DNA of 64,000 bases, taken from the NCBI GenBank assembly GCA_947452785.1, contig CANGDZ010000005.1:1-64000 (forward strand), in the 5' to 3' direction. This document shows positions 7,977-16,301 of the stretch, piece after piece. The stretch comes from Comamonadaceae bacterium (GTDB lineage Bacteria; Pseudomonadota; Gammaproteobacteria; Burkholderiales; Burkholderiaceae_C). A model generated the notes under the pieces. The model had not been told where the DNA came from. It made no database searches and saw only the letters and a program-made list of their open reading frames with translations. A program made the position numbers and the translations under genes. The stretch's first letter is position 1. Every line of letters starts with the position of its first letter.

Positions 7977-9560
7977 TCAATGCGCACCGCCCGCGTCTGC
8001 CGCGGCTGAAGTAGCGCCCAATTGCGCCGGCCGTTTGGTGAGCCAGATCACACTGATCAGCCCGATGAAAATAAAGGCCGAAGCCAAAAAAATATCATCG
8101 GCGGCGCGCGTGAAAGCTTGTTGATCGATCAGTCGGTTGATTTGCGACAATGCTTGCGCGGTGCTCAGGCCGCTGTTTTGGAGCGACTCCACAGTGATGC
8201 CAAAAACGCCTTGGCCTTGCACCAGGGTTTCGGTCATGTGAGCATGGTGCATGGCGGCCCTACTTTCCCACACGGTGGTGGCGATCGAGGTGCCCATGGC
8301 GCCTGCGGTGATGCGGGTAAAGTTGCTAAGGCCTGCTGCCGACGGAATCCGTTCGGGCGGGATGCCTGCCAAGGTGAGCGTTGTCAAAGGGATGAAGAAC
8401 ATGGCCATTGCAGCGCCTTGCATCAGCGTCGGGATCAGGATGTGGGCCAGATCGGTTTGCACCGTGAATTGTGAGCGCATCCACAGCACCACAGCAAAGC
8501 CCAAAAAGGCAATGGTGGCGATGCGGCGCGGGTCCCAGACAGTGACTTTTTTTCCAATCAAAGGCGTGAGCAAAATGGCCAAGATGCCCACGGGTGCCAA
8601 TGCCAGTCCGGCATTGGTCGCGGTGTAACCCATCCATTGCTGCAGCCACAAGGGCAGCAGCACCACATTGCCAAAGAACAAGGCATAGGCCACTGAAAGC
8701 GACAACGCACCGAAGGTGAAGTTGCGCCCCTTGAACAAGCGCAGGTCTACCACGGGGTGTTCATCGGTCAACTCCCAGACTATAAACACCGCAAACGCCA
8801 CCACGGCGACGATGGCCAAACCGATGATGGTGTTGGAAGCAAACCAATCGAGCTCTTTGCCCTTGTCGAGCATGAGTTGTAAGGCGCCAACCCAGATCAC
8901 CAGCAGGCTCAGGCCGATCGAGTCGATGGGTAGCTTGCGCGTCGGCGTTTCGCGTCGGCGGTAAATGCCCCAGGTCAGCCCCGCGGCAAACAAGCCCACC
9001 GGCACGTTGATGTAAAAAATCCAGGGCCAAGAAATGTTGTCGGTGATCCAGCCGCCCAGAAGCGGCCCGGCCACTGGCGCCACCAGCGTGGTCACGCCCC
9101 ACAGCGCCAAGGCCGTGCCCGCTTTGGCGCGCGGGTAGCTGCTCAGCAGCAGGGTTTGCGACAGCGGAATCATGGGGCCCGCCACCAGGCCTTGCAGCAC
9201 GCGAAAGAACACCAGCATTTCCAGCGAGTGGGCCAGGCCACATAGCCAACTGGCCAGTACAAACAGCAGCACGCTCATGGTGAACAAGCGCACCGCGCCA
9301 AAGCGCTGTGTGAGCCAGCCCGTGAGCGGCACCGAAATCGCATTGGCCACGCCAAAACTGGTGATGACCCAGGTGCCTTGGCCGGGGCTGACGCCCAGGT
9401 CGCCCGAGATGGCGGGAATCGAGACGTTGGCAATCGACGAGTCGAGCACGTTCATGAACGTGGCCAGCGACAAGGACAGCGTGCCCAGCAGCAAGGCCGT
9501 GCCTTGCAAAGGCATCACGGCAGCTGGGGAAGAAGCTTGGGGTTGAGACACTGCGTTCAA
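7977..9560 (-). CDS. emrB: DHA2-family MFS multidrug efflux permease (EmrB-like)
   Basis: A 527-residue inner-membrane proton-driven exporter with about 14 transmembrane helices, the DHA2 family size. Diagnostic stretches are LATFMNVLDSSIANVSIPAISGDLG in helix 1 (motif D1) and VLQGLVAGPMIPLSQTLLL in helix 4 (motif C-like). Its ATG overlaps the stop of emrA by four bases (ATGA), showing translational coupling. With EmrA and the outer-membrane factor encoded upstream it should form a three-part pump spanning both membranes, expelling hydrophobic toxicants. It is the last gene of the marR operon. Confidence 0.93.
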   Translation of the reverse strand: MNAVSQPQASSPAAVMPLQGTALLLGTLSLSLATFMNVLDSSIANVSIPAISGDLGVSPGQGTWVITSFGVANAISVPLTGWLTQRFGAVRLFTMSVLLFVLASWLCGLAHSLEMLVFFRVLQGLVAGPMIPLSQTLLLSSYPRAKAGTALALWGVTTLVAPVAGPLLGGWITDNISWPWIFYINVPVGLFAAGLTWGIYRRRETPTRKLPIDSIGLSLLVIWVGALQLMLDKGKELDWFASNTIIGLAIVAVVAFAVFIVWELTDEHPVVDLRLFKGRNFTFGALSLSVAYALFFGNVVLLPLWLQQWMGYTATNAGLALAPVGILAILLTPLIGKKVTVWDPRRIATIAFLGFAVVLWMRSQFTVQTDLAHILIPTLMQGAAMAMFFIPLTTLTLAGIPPERIPSAAGLSNFTRITAGAMGTSIATTVWESRAAMHHAHMTETLVQGQGVFGITVESLQNSGLSTAQALSQINRLIDQQAFTRAADDIFLASAFIFIGLISVIWLTKRPAQLGATSAAADAGGAH

Positions 9561-10762
9561 GGCGTCTTGCGACCCAGATTGGCGGCAATGATGCGTTCGA
9601 CGCGCTGGTCTGCGGCGCGTTGCTGGCTTTCAAACACCGTGGTCACAGCCGCAGGGCTGGAGCGAGGTGAATCAGCCAAGGTCTTGCCGCTTTGATCTTG
9701 GGTGTCCACCGACACGTCCATGGACAGGCCCACGCGCAAGGGGTGTTCGGCCAGATCCTTGGCATCGATGGTGATGCGCACAGGCACGCGTTGCACCACC
9801 TTGATCCAGTTGCCGGTGGCGTTTTGCGCCGGCAGCAAGGCAAAGGCTGCGCCCGTGCCAGCACCCAGGCCCACCACTTTGCCGTGATAGACCACTTTGG
9901 TGCCGTACACATCAGCTTCCATTTCAGCGGGCTGGCCCATGCGCAGGCTTTGCAGCTGACTTTCCTTGAAGTTGGCATCCACCCACAATTGGTTCAGTGC
10001 CACCAAAGTCATCAAGGGCGCGCCGGCTTGCACACGTTGGCCCAGTTGCACGCCGCGTTTGGCGATGTGGCCATCGGTGGGGGCCAGCAATTCGACACGC
10101 TGCAGGGCTAGATAAGCTTCACGCACTTTGGCGGCGGCACGTTGCACACTGGGGTGCTGAGCCACGCTGGTGCCTTCGGTCTGGGTTTGGCTGGAGCTGA
10201 GTTGTTCTTTGGCGGCCGTCACGGCCGATTGCGCGGCCACCACGGTACTTTTGGCTGCATTGGCCTGGGCTTGGGCGTGTTGAAATTCTTCTTTTCCAAT
10301 CGCACCACTGGCCACCAACGGTGCACGGCGCTGCGCGTCGTCTAGCGCGCGGGCCAGGTCGGTTTGGCTGCGGCTCAGATCGGCTTCACGCAATTGCACC
10401 TGGGCTTGCAAGGTGCTGTTGTTGGCAAACAGGGTGCGCACTTCGCGCACGGTTTGCGCCAGTTGGGCTTCGGTTTGCTCCAGGGCGATGCTGGCGTCCG
10501 CCGCATCGAGCTTGACCAGAATCTGGCCGGCTTTTACAAAGTCGGTGTCATCGGCCTGAATGGCCACCACCGTGCCGCCGACTTGCGGCGTGATTTGCAC
10601 CACGTTGCCGGCCACATAGGCGTTGTCGGTATTTTGTTGATGTCGGCCTTGCAGCCAGTGCCAGCCGCCCCAAGCCAGGCCGCTCACGCCCAATGCGATG
10701 GCAATCAGGGTCAGGCCGCGGCGGCGGGCGGTGGTCGATTCGGAGGGGGTCATGGCAGTCAT
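9557..10762 (-). CDS. emrA: HlyD/EmrA-type membrane fusion protein
   Basis: A 401-residue periplasmic adaptor. One N-terminal membrane anchor (LTLIAIALGVSGLAWGGWHWL) is followed by the lipoyl half QQNTDNAYVAGNVVQITPQVGG. Next come a long alpha-helical hairpin (roughly residues 95-210, heptad-rich), the second lipoyl half APTDGHIAKRGVQLGQRV, and a beta-barrel domain. It bridges EmrB to the outer-membrane factor. It overlaps emrB by four bases and lies 40 bases downstream of the outer-membrane factor gene. The start at 10762 is kept; a second ATG three codons later is equally possible. Confidence 0.93.
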   Translation of the reverse strand: MTAMTPSESTTARRRGLTLIAIALGVSGLAWGGWHWLQGRHQQNTDNAYVAGNVVQITPQVGGTVVAIQADDTDFVKAGQILVKLDAADASIALEQTEAQLAQTVREVRTLFANNSTLQAQVQLREADLSRSQTDLARALDDAQRRAPLVASGAIGKEEFQHAQAQANAAKSTVVAAQSAVTAAKEQLSSSQTQTEGTSVAQHPSVQRAAAKVREAYLALQRVELLAPTDGHIAKRGVQLGQRVQAGAPLMTLVALNQLWVDANFKESQLQSLRMGQPAEMEADVYGTKVVYHGKVVGLGAGTGAAFALLPAQNATGNWIKVVQRVPVRITIDAKDLAEHPLRVGLSMDVSVDTQDQSGKTLADSPRSSPAAVTTVFESQQRAADQRVERIIAANLGRKTP

Positions 10763-10802
10763 GGCGTATTTTCTTTTTCGGGTGCAGTGCGTGAGCGGTG
10801 CG

Positions 10803-12251
10803 TTATCTTGAAGTTGGGGTCAGCGTTGAGGTCAGTGCCAAAGCGTCATCACGCCAGCCACCGCCCAGAGCTTTCATCAGGTTGATTTGGTTGTCTATTT
10901 GTCTGGCGCGCAGATCGGCTTGGGCACGGCGTTGGGCCAGAACCGCGGTTTCAGCTGACAGCACGAGCACGGCATTACCCAGTCCTGCCGCAAAGCGTTG
11001 TTGTGCCAAAGCATGGTTTTGCGTTGCGCTGTGCAGCGCGGCGGTTTGGGCTTGCGCTTGACGGCGCAGTGACTGCGCGGATTCGATGGCATCCGTGGTT
11101 TCTTTCACGGCGTCGAGTACGGTGGCGTTGTATTGCGCCACGGCCATGTCGCGTTCGGTGAGTCGGCCGGCGAGCTGCGCTTGCAAACGGCCACCGTCAA
11201 ACAGCGGCAACCGTACGGCCGGGCTGACACCGATTTGACGGCTTCCGGCATCGAGCAGATGGCTCAGGCCCAGGGCGTTGTAGCCAACGAAGGCACTCAA
11301 ATTCACGTTCGGGTAGAACTGGGTTTTAGCTATGGCCACGTCCTGGCTAGCCGCCTCGACGCGCCAACGGCTGGCGACCACATCCGGGCGGCGACCCAGT
11401 AGGTCGGCGCCCAAGGTGGAGGGCAGGGCGTCGAGTTGCAGGTTGAACAACTGGGGTGACAGCGAGGCCAAGGCCTGCGGCGCTTGGCCGCTTAGCACGG
11501 CCAACTGGTGACGGGTTAGCGTGATTTGCTCTTCCAGCGCTTCGAGTTGGACCAAGGCGTCAGACAGGTTGCCATCGGACTGGCTTTGCTCGACCTGGGT
11601 GTCCAGACCTGCAGCAAAACGCTCGGCAATCAGTTGGCGCAGGGCCATGCGTTGCTGCTGCGCGCGCAGCGCGATGTCGCGCTGCGACACTAGGCGAGCC
11701 AGGCCCACATAGGTTTTGCACAGTTGACTGGCCAAACCGGTGGCCGCCACGGCCGCGTCAGCCTGCGCCGCGCGAGTTTGCCCGATGGCCGAAGCCAGCT
11801 CGGCCGCATGTTGGCCCCACAGATCGGGCGACCAAGACACACCCGCTTGCAGCGTGTCGTTGTCCCAGGTGTTGCCGGCAATCGGCTTGGGGTACAGGCC
11901 GTTGGCGCTAAAGCGTTGGCGCGTGAAGTCGGCGCCCAGTGTGGCTTGGGGCAGGCCGTTGGCCCGAGCCATGCCGCTCAAGGCTTGCATGCGGCGCACC
12001 CGCAACTGGGCGGTGAGCAGCGTGGGGTTGTCGGCCAAAGCGGTGGCCACCAAGGCGTTCAGGGGAGCATCACCCAAGGCCTGCCACCAGATGGGGGACA
12101 GCGCGGCGGTGCTCGGCTCTGTGAGTTGCAGCGCGGCGGCGCTGGTGGTTTTCAGGGCTGCGACTTCAGGGCCGGGCGTGCTGCAGGCCATCAGGCTGGC
12201 GGTCAAACTCAGGCTTAAAAAGCGCATCAATGTGGAGGGAAAAGAAGTCAT
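10803..12251 (-). CDS. RND/EMR outer-membrane factor lipoprotein (NodT/OprM type)
   Basis: A 482-residue TolC-superfamily outer-membrane channel. A signal sequence with lipobox (SLMACS) predicts a lipid-anchored protein. Two duplicated OEP halves follow, with typical WWQALGD, VSWSPDLWG, LLGRRPDVVASRWRVEAA and AVRLPLFDGGRLQA stretches. It forms the exit duct of the EmrAB pump. It is encoded 7 bases after marR and 40 before emrA. The track start is 12251; an alternative ATG at 12227 (MRFLSLSL) leaves a more usual lipoprotein signal length. Confidence 0.92.
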   Translation of the reverse strand: MTSFPSTLMRFLSLSLTASLMACSTPGPEVAALKTTSAAALQLTEPSTAALSPIWWQALGDAPLNALVATALADNPTLLTAQLRVRRMQALSGMARANGLPQATLGADFTRQRFSANGLYPKPIAGNTWDNDTLQAGVSWSPDLWGQHAAELASAIGQTRAAQADAAVAATGLASQLCKTYVGLARLVSQRDIALRAQQQRMALRQLIAERFAAGLDTQVEQSQSDGNLSDALVQLEALEEQITLTRHQLAVLSGQAPQALASLSPQLFNLQLDALPSTLGADLLGRRPDVVASRWRVEAASQDVAIAKTQFYPNVNLSAFVGYNALGLSHLLDAGSRQIGVSPAVRLPLFDGGRLQAQLAGRLTERDMAVAQYNATVLDAVKETTDAIESAQSLRRQAQAQTAALHSATQNHALAQQRFAAGLGNAVLVLSAETAVLAQRRAQADLRARQIDNQINLMKALGGGWRDDALALTSTLTPTSR

Positions 12252-12258
12252 GGCGCGA

Positions 12259-12768
12259 TCAGTTCATGTCAATGGGACGGGGTGTTTTTTTGGGGCGCTG
12301 TTTGAGTGCCTCGCCATTGCTCAGCATGCGCTGCAACAGTTGCAACATAAGAGCCCATTCGGTTTTAGAAAAGCCTTGCAAATGGCCGTTCAGCACATCC
12401 GCCAACACAGTGGGCACATGCTGCGCCACCTCACGGCCCGCATCGGTCAAGCTCAGGTGCACCACGCGGCGGTCTTGCACCGAACGCTCGCGGCGAATCA
12501 ATCCTTTGATTTCCAGACGGGTCAGCGAGCGGGTCAGCGCGGCGGGGTCGATGGTCATGTCGCGCGCCAACTGCGCCGAGGTTTGGCTTTCGTTCCTCAG
12601 CAGTTTGTACAAGGGCAACCACTGCACATAGGTCAGCTTGTAGGGTGCCAGTTGCGCATCGGCCTGCGCCAGGATCGATGAAAGCACCTTGTTCATCAGG
12701 TGACCCACGCTTTGATCCGGTTGGTACTGATCTGGAAGGTAAAACTGAGCAGCTTGAGTTGGGGCCAT
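12259..12768 (-). CDS. MarR-family transcriptional regulator
   Basis: A 169-residue winged-helix repressor. The DNA-binding segment runs from about residue 63 (TSAQLARDMTIDPAALTRSL) through the wing (RRERSVQDRRVVHLSLTDAG). Members bind palindromes as dimers and release DNA on binding phenolics or drugs. It is the first gene of the operon marR / outer-membrane factor / emrA / emrB, the standard layout of autoregulated EmrAB pumps. A perfect 14-base palindrome lies 16 bases upstream of its start and is its likely operator. Confidence 0.93.
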   Translation of the reverse strand: MAPTQAAQFYLPDQYQPDQSVGHLMNKVLSSILAQADAQLAPYKLTYVQWLPLYKLLRNESQTSAQLARDMTIDPAALTRSLTRLEIKGLIRRERSVQDRRVVHLSLTDAGREVAQHVPTVLADVLNGHLQGFSKTEWALMLQLLQRMLSNGEALKQRPKKTPRPIDMN

Positions 12769-12783
12769 TGTGGGGCTATTGTA

Positions 12784-12812
12784 ATTGACTAGTCAATGAT
12801 TGACTGGACAAT
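12784..12812. promoter_or_regulatory. Tandem MarR-type operator
   Basis: A perfect palindrome, ATTGACTAGTCAAT (12784-12797), is followed 15 bases on, centre to centre, by an imperfect copy, ATTGACTGGACAAT (12799-12812). Both lie in the divergent spacer between marR and the MaoC gene. Position and symmetry suit autorepression by the MarR protein, and the site could also affect the MaoC promoter. Confidence 0.75.
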
Positions 12813-12892
12813 GAAAATCATCTGAAGACACAAAAATGGGCTTGTCGCAGGCTCGACACAGCTTGTGGGTTACGGGCGATAGAGTGGCCCTT

Positions 12893-13348
12893 ATGAAAAC
12901 CTTTGAAACCCTCCAAGATTTGGCTGCATGTGCGGGCCAGCCCGTCACGGTCACGCCATGGCTGCAAATCACGCAAGAGCAAGTCAACCAGTTCGCCGAG
13001 GCCACAGGCGACCACCAGTGGATTCACATTGATGTGGAGCGCGCCAAGGCGGGGCCTTTTGGTGGGCCGATTGCACATGGCTTTTTGACCTTGTCCTTGA
13101 TTCCGAAGTTTTTCCAGTCTGGCATCCACGTCACCCAAACCCGCATGGGCGTGAACTACGGCTTGAACAAAGTGCGTTTCACCTCCCCGGTGCCGGTGGG
13201 GAGCCGTTTGCGCGCGCACCTCAAGTTGCTGTCCGCCACGCCCATTGACAACCAGGGCTTGCAATGCGCCTGGGAAGTGACGATTGAGCGCGAAGGCACC
13301 GACAAGCCGGTGTGCATTGCCGAGTCCCTGTCGCGTTCTTACCCTTGA
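12893..13348 (+). CDS. MaoC-family (R)-specific enoyl-CoA hydratase
   Basis: A 151-residue hot-dog-fold hydratase, adding water to trans-2-enoyl-CoA to give (R)-3-hydroxyacyl-CoA. The catalytic Asp/His motif is seen in FAEATGDHQWIHIDVERA, followed by FGGPIAHGFLTLSL, the second signature. The track starts at 12836, but the 19 extra residues are unlike the family, and ATG 12893 (MKTFETLQDLA) gives the standard N-terminus. It is divergent from the marR operon and shares its operator region, so it may respond to the same regulator. It could feed polyhydroxyalkanoate synthesis or fatty-acid use; the context does not decide. Confidence 0.88.
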   Translation: MKTFETLQDLAACAGQPVTVTPWLQITQEQVNQFAEATGDHQWIHIDVERAKAGPFGGPIAHGFLTLSLIPKFFQSGIHVTQTRMGVNYGLNKVRFTSPVPVGSRLRAHLKLLSATPIDNQGLQCAWEVTIEREGTDKPVCIAESLSRSYP

Positions 13349-13375
13349 TGTTTTGAAAAGCCAGGCCACCTCGTT

Positions 13376-13837
13376 TCAAACGAAATGGTTTTGCCGCCAG
13401 GCCTCAAATACCGTCACCGCCACGGCGTTGGACAGGTTCAGGCTGCGCTGGCCTTCGCGCATCGGCAATTTGAGTCGACACTCGGACGCCAAACTTTCCC
13501 GCAGCTCGGGCGCTAAGCCCCGAGTTTCGGCGCCGAACACAAACCAGTCGCCCGGCTGAAAGGCCACCTCGTGCACCAAGCGTGAGCCGCGTGTGGTCAT
13601 CGCAAACAAGCGCTTCGGATCGGGTTGTTCGTCTTTTAAAAACTGTGCCCAATCGGCGTGACGTTTGAGCTGCGCGTACTCGTGGTAATCGAGCCCGGCG
13701 CGGCGCATGTGTTTGTCGTCCATTGAAAACCCCAGGGGTTCGACCAAATGCAGCATGCAGCCGGTGTTGGCGGCCAAGCGGATGACGTTGCCGGTGTTGG
13801 GTGGGATTTCGGGTTCGACCAAGACAATATGAAACAT
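13376..13837 (-). CDS. trmL: tRNA (cytidine(34)-2'-O)-methyltransferase
   Basis: A 153-residue SPOUT-fold methyltransferase that 2'-O-methylates the wobble base of leucine tRNAs using SAM. Signatures are HIVLVEPEIPPNTGNVIRLAANTG at the N-terminus, WFVFGAETRGLAPEL, and the knot segment MREGQRSLNLSNAVAV. The track extends to 14044, but that extension is really the tail of the decayed comF in another frame. ATG 13837 gives the exact family start. It is convergent with the MaoC gene. Confidence 0.93.
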   Translation of the reverse strand: MFHIVLVEPEIPPNTGNVIRLAANTGCMLHLVEPLGFSMDDKHMRRAGLDYHEYAQLKRHADWAQFLKDEQPDPKRLFAMTTRGSRLVHEVAFQPGDWFVFGAETRGLAPELRESLASECRLKLPMREGQRSLNLSNAVAVTVFEAWRQNHFV

Positions 13838-13893
13838 AGGCCGTATTGTGCGGGACGCGGTCATCCGAACCTGTAAGGTCTGAGGCCCTCTTT

Positions 13894-14662
13894 TTATGGC
13901 CCGTCGTGCGCACCTTCCTCGGTCCGAGCGAACACGACCGTGGTGATTTGCGACACCCCCGCCGCCGCCAAAGCCAGCGCGGCCATTTGCAAAGATGCCC
14001 CCGTGGTCATCACATCGTCCACCAGCATCACCCGTTGGTCTCACAGCGTCGCAGCTTGCAGGGGATCGACCGCGAAAGCGTCTTGCAAATTACGCAGCCG
14101 CTTCGACCGGGGCAGGGTGCGTTGGGCGGGCGTATCGCGTATGCGCGTCAGCAGGTCGTAGCGCGTTTTAAGAGGTGACAGCTGCCGGGACAACAGCAAC
14201 GATTGGTTCAATCCGCGCTGGGCCAAGCGTTGTGGCGACAAGGGCATGGGCAGCAGCCAATCGGATTGCGCCAGCGCATCGTCCGCACCAGGGGCGCTGA
14301 GCATCAGGCTGGCCAAGCTACTGGCCCTGCCGGGTTGTGACTGGTATTTGAACTGCGCGACCAGGTCCGCCCAAGGCCATTGGTAGCTGACGGCCGTCAA
14401 AGCACTTTGCCAAGGCGGCGCTTTGAGAAGGCAAGCGCCGCAGCGTTCGATTGAATCTGGAATTTGCAAGGCGCAAGAGCGACAGCGGTGCACCGGTTGG
14501 GCAAAGGCGGTAATAACAGAATTCACACACCTGTCGCGCCGGCCAGGCTTTGCAAATGGCGCATTGACTAGGCAGTCAGGACCCCAGCCGGTCCGCGGCC
14601 AAGTCGGGTGGCGGGGATGGCAAAGGTGCGGCAGAAAACCTTGAAAAGCGTCTGGCGAGCAT
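13894..14662 (-). pseudogene. comF: Decayed comF (phosphoribosyltransferase-like competence gene)
   Basis: A ComF homologue broken in three places. Reading from ATG 14662, codon 29 is TGA (14576-14578), directly before LPSQCAICKAWPAR, the start of the zinc-finger-like cysteine region. One extra T near 14514-14520 then shifts the frame: CEFC in the first frame must join ITAFAQPVHRCRSCAL in the second. A second in-frame TGA (14041-14043) follows FAVDPLQAATL. After it the PRPP-binding motif VMLVDDVMTTGAS continues in the same frame to TAA at 13894. Thus every conserved block of a roughly 255-residue ComF is present but disrupted. ComF is needed for DNA uptake in naturally competent bacteria. The track entry at 14041-14670 is only the middle part. 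Confidence 0.85.
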
Positions 14663-14745
14663 GAACTCAATATACTGCCAACTCTTTTCCATTCACAGTT
14701 CTCCTTTTTTACAGACCCGCTTTGTCAACACCTCGTCCCCCCACC

Positions 14746-15636
14746 ATGGACTCCACGGCTGCGCTGCGCTGGGCCCGTCGCGCTTTGCCCGCTGCCAAAG
14801 GGGGCGACCCATCGCCCTGGTTGCACGAAGAAGTGGCGATGCGCATGCAGGATCGGCTTGAATTCATCAAGTTACAGCCGACACACTGGGCGGCTTGGGA
14901 GCCCTTGCGCAGTGGTTTGGCTGCTTTGCGCCAAGTGGCGGCTCGTTATAAGCAAGCCAACTGGTATGCCGTGGTGGCGCAGCCACAGGAATTGCAAGCT
15001 GCAGAAGTGGCGTTGCAAACGCCATGGTGGCGACTGTCACGTTGGACGCGTCCCGTGGTTTTTGCGGCCAGCGCGCCGGCTTTGCCGGTGCAAATGGTCT
15101 GGGCGAATATGTTGCTGCACCAATCGGCCGATCCGCAAGCCTTGATCGCCCAATGGCATCGGGCTTTGGCGGTGGACGGATTTGTCATGTTTTCTTGCCT
15201 CGGCCCCGACACCCTGCGTGAGTTGCGTGCTGCTTTTGCTGAGCAGGGTTGGCCGCCGCCTGCGCATGAGTTCACCGACATGCATGACTGGGGAGACATG
15301 CTGGTGGAGGCGGGGTTTGCCGAGCCGGTAATGGACATGGAGCGCATTACCCTGACCTATGCATCGCCCGAGCGCATGCTGGCCGAGTTGCGGGATTTGG
15401 GGCGCAACTTCCATGTGCAGCGGTTTTCGGGCTTGCGCGGCAGGCGCTGGCTGAGCCAGTTGCAGGCCGTATTGCAAACGCTGGCGCGGCCCGAAGAGGA
15501 CGGCCGCTTGGTGCTGACCTTTGAAGTGGTGTACGGTCACGCCCTCAAGCCCCAAGCCCGCGCTAAAGTGCAAGCCGTCAGTGCCATTGACTTGCACGAT
15601 ATGCGTGCGATGCTGCGAAAGAATCCAAAGATTTAG
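14746..15636 (+). CDS. BioC-like methyltransferase with degenerate SAM motif
   Basis: A 296-residue protein resembling the malonyl-ACP methyltransferase BioC group: WLHEEVAMRMQDRLEFIKLQP, later MFSCLGPDTLRELRAAF, MHDWGDMLVEAGFAEPVMDMERITLTY, and the LRDLGRNFH block. In active BioC the N-terminal signature is followed by a glycine-rich SAM motif I. Here that position reads HWAAWEPLRSGLAAL, with no GxGxG. The product may therefore be catalytically altered, or similar sequences may be normal for this lineage. ATG 14746 is preferred over the in-frame TTG at 14722. It is divergent from the dead comF. Confidence 0.7.
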   Translation: MDSTAALRWARRALPAAKGGDPSPWLHEEVAMRMQDRLEFIKLQPTHWAAWEPLRSGLAALRQVAARYKQANWYAVVAQPQELQAAEVALQTPWWRLSRWTRPVVFAASAPALPVQMVWANMLLHQSADPQALIAQWHRALAVDGFVMFSCLGPDTLRELRAAFAEQGWPPPAHEFTDMHDWGDMLVEAGFAEPVMDMERITLTYASPERMLAELRDLGRNFHVQRFSGLRGRRWLSQLQAVLQTLARPEEDGRLVLTFEVVYGHALKPQARAKVQAVSAIDLHDMRAMLRKNPKI

Positions 15637-15744
15637 CGTTTCGTTTGAGTTTGATCAAATCCCCTTTATAAGTCGGGTAAAATCTGCCCCGTTAAAGCCC
15701 AAACTGGTCTTGAATCAAGCAACTTGTCGATCAAAAGATGACGT

Positions 15745-16221
15745 ATGTCAAATCGGGTGTACACATTTGCGCAGGTCTCAGGTCAATCCATTGATTGGAG
15801 ACTGCGAAAAAACTGCTCATTGGCGCCGGCACAGCTGGGATGGATTTACCTGTCCCTGTGCTGTGTATCGCTGCTGATCGGCACGTTTTTTTGGTTGCAG
15901 GGCGCCACTTTGGTGCTCGGCTTTGCTTGGTTGGAGGTCATGGTGGTGGGGTTGGCATTTTTCATTTATGCCCGCCACGCCACCGATGGGGAATGGATTT
16001 CGATTGAAGGTACTCGCGTGGTCGTGGAGTGTGAAACTGCCGGCAAACGCGAGCGGGCCGAGTTCGACAGGCAATGGGTTCGGGTAGAGCCACTTGCCGA
16101 TGATCGGAGTTTGATCGAGGTGTCGGGTAGAGGCAAGTCAGTTGAAGTGGGGCGTTTTGTACGCCCTGAACAGCGATTGATGTTGGCCCAAGAAATTCGT
16201 CGGGCATTGCGCCAAGCGTGA
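15745..16221 (+). CDS. DUF2244 membrane protein
   Basis: A 158-residue protein of the DUF2244 family. Two adjacent membrane helices (about residues 28-48 and 52-72; LGWIYLSLCCVSLLIGTFFW and the following LVLGFAWLEVMVVGLAFFIY) are followed by a cytoplasmic domain with WVRVEP and EVGRFVRPEQRLMLAQEIRRAL. The function is unknown. In Burkholderiales this gene commonly stands directly before coxB, as here, suggesting a part in oxidase biogenesis. Start ATG 15745; an in-frame TTG/GTG is not needed. Confidence 0.85.
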   Translation: MSNRVYTFAQVSGQSIDWRLRKNCSLAPAQLGWIYLSLCCVSLLIGTFFWLQGATLVLGFAWLEVMVVGLAFFIYARHATDGEWISIEGTRVVVECETAGKRERAEFDRQWVRVEPLADDRSLIEVSGRGKSVEVGRFVRPEQRLMLAQEIRRALRQA

Positions 16222-16301
16222 TGCCCACGTTGTGACACCGCGCAAGCGGTGATGCGACAAAGGTAGTAGGTTCTACAGAGACTTGGAAGTTAGTGACGAC
16301 T

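Noticed and set aside
13376-14044. Long form of trmL (222 residues)
   Set aside because: The first 69 residues are an out-of-frame reading of the comF tail; the family begins at MFHIVLVEP.
13894-14662. TGA recoding (selenocysteine or readthrough) in comF
   Set aside because: There is also a frameshift, no stem-loop suited to selenocysteine was evident, and many neighbouring genes end normally at TGA.
15651-15683. Promoter/FNR-like site before the DUF2244-cox genes
   Set aside because: TTGATC and TAAAAT are present but 21 bases apart, and the FNR spacing (TTGAT-N4-ATCAA) is not met.
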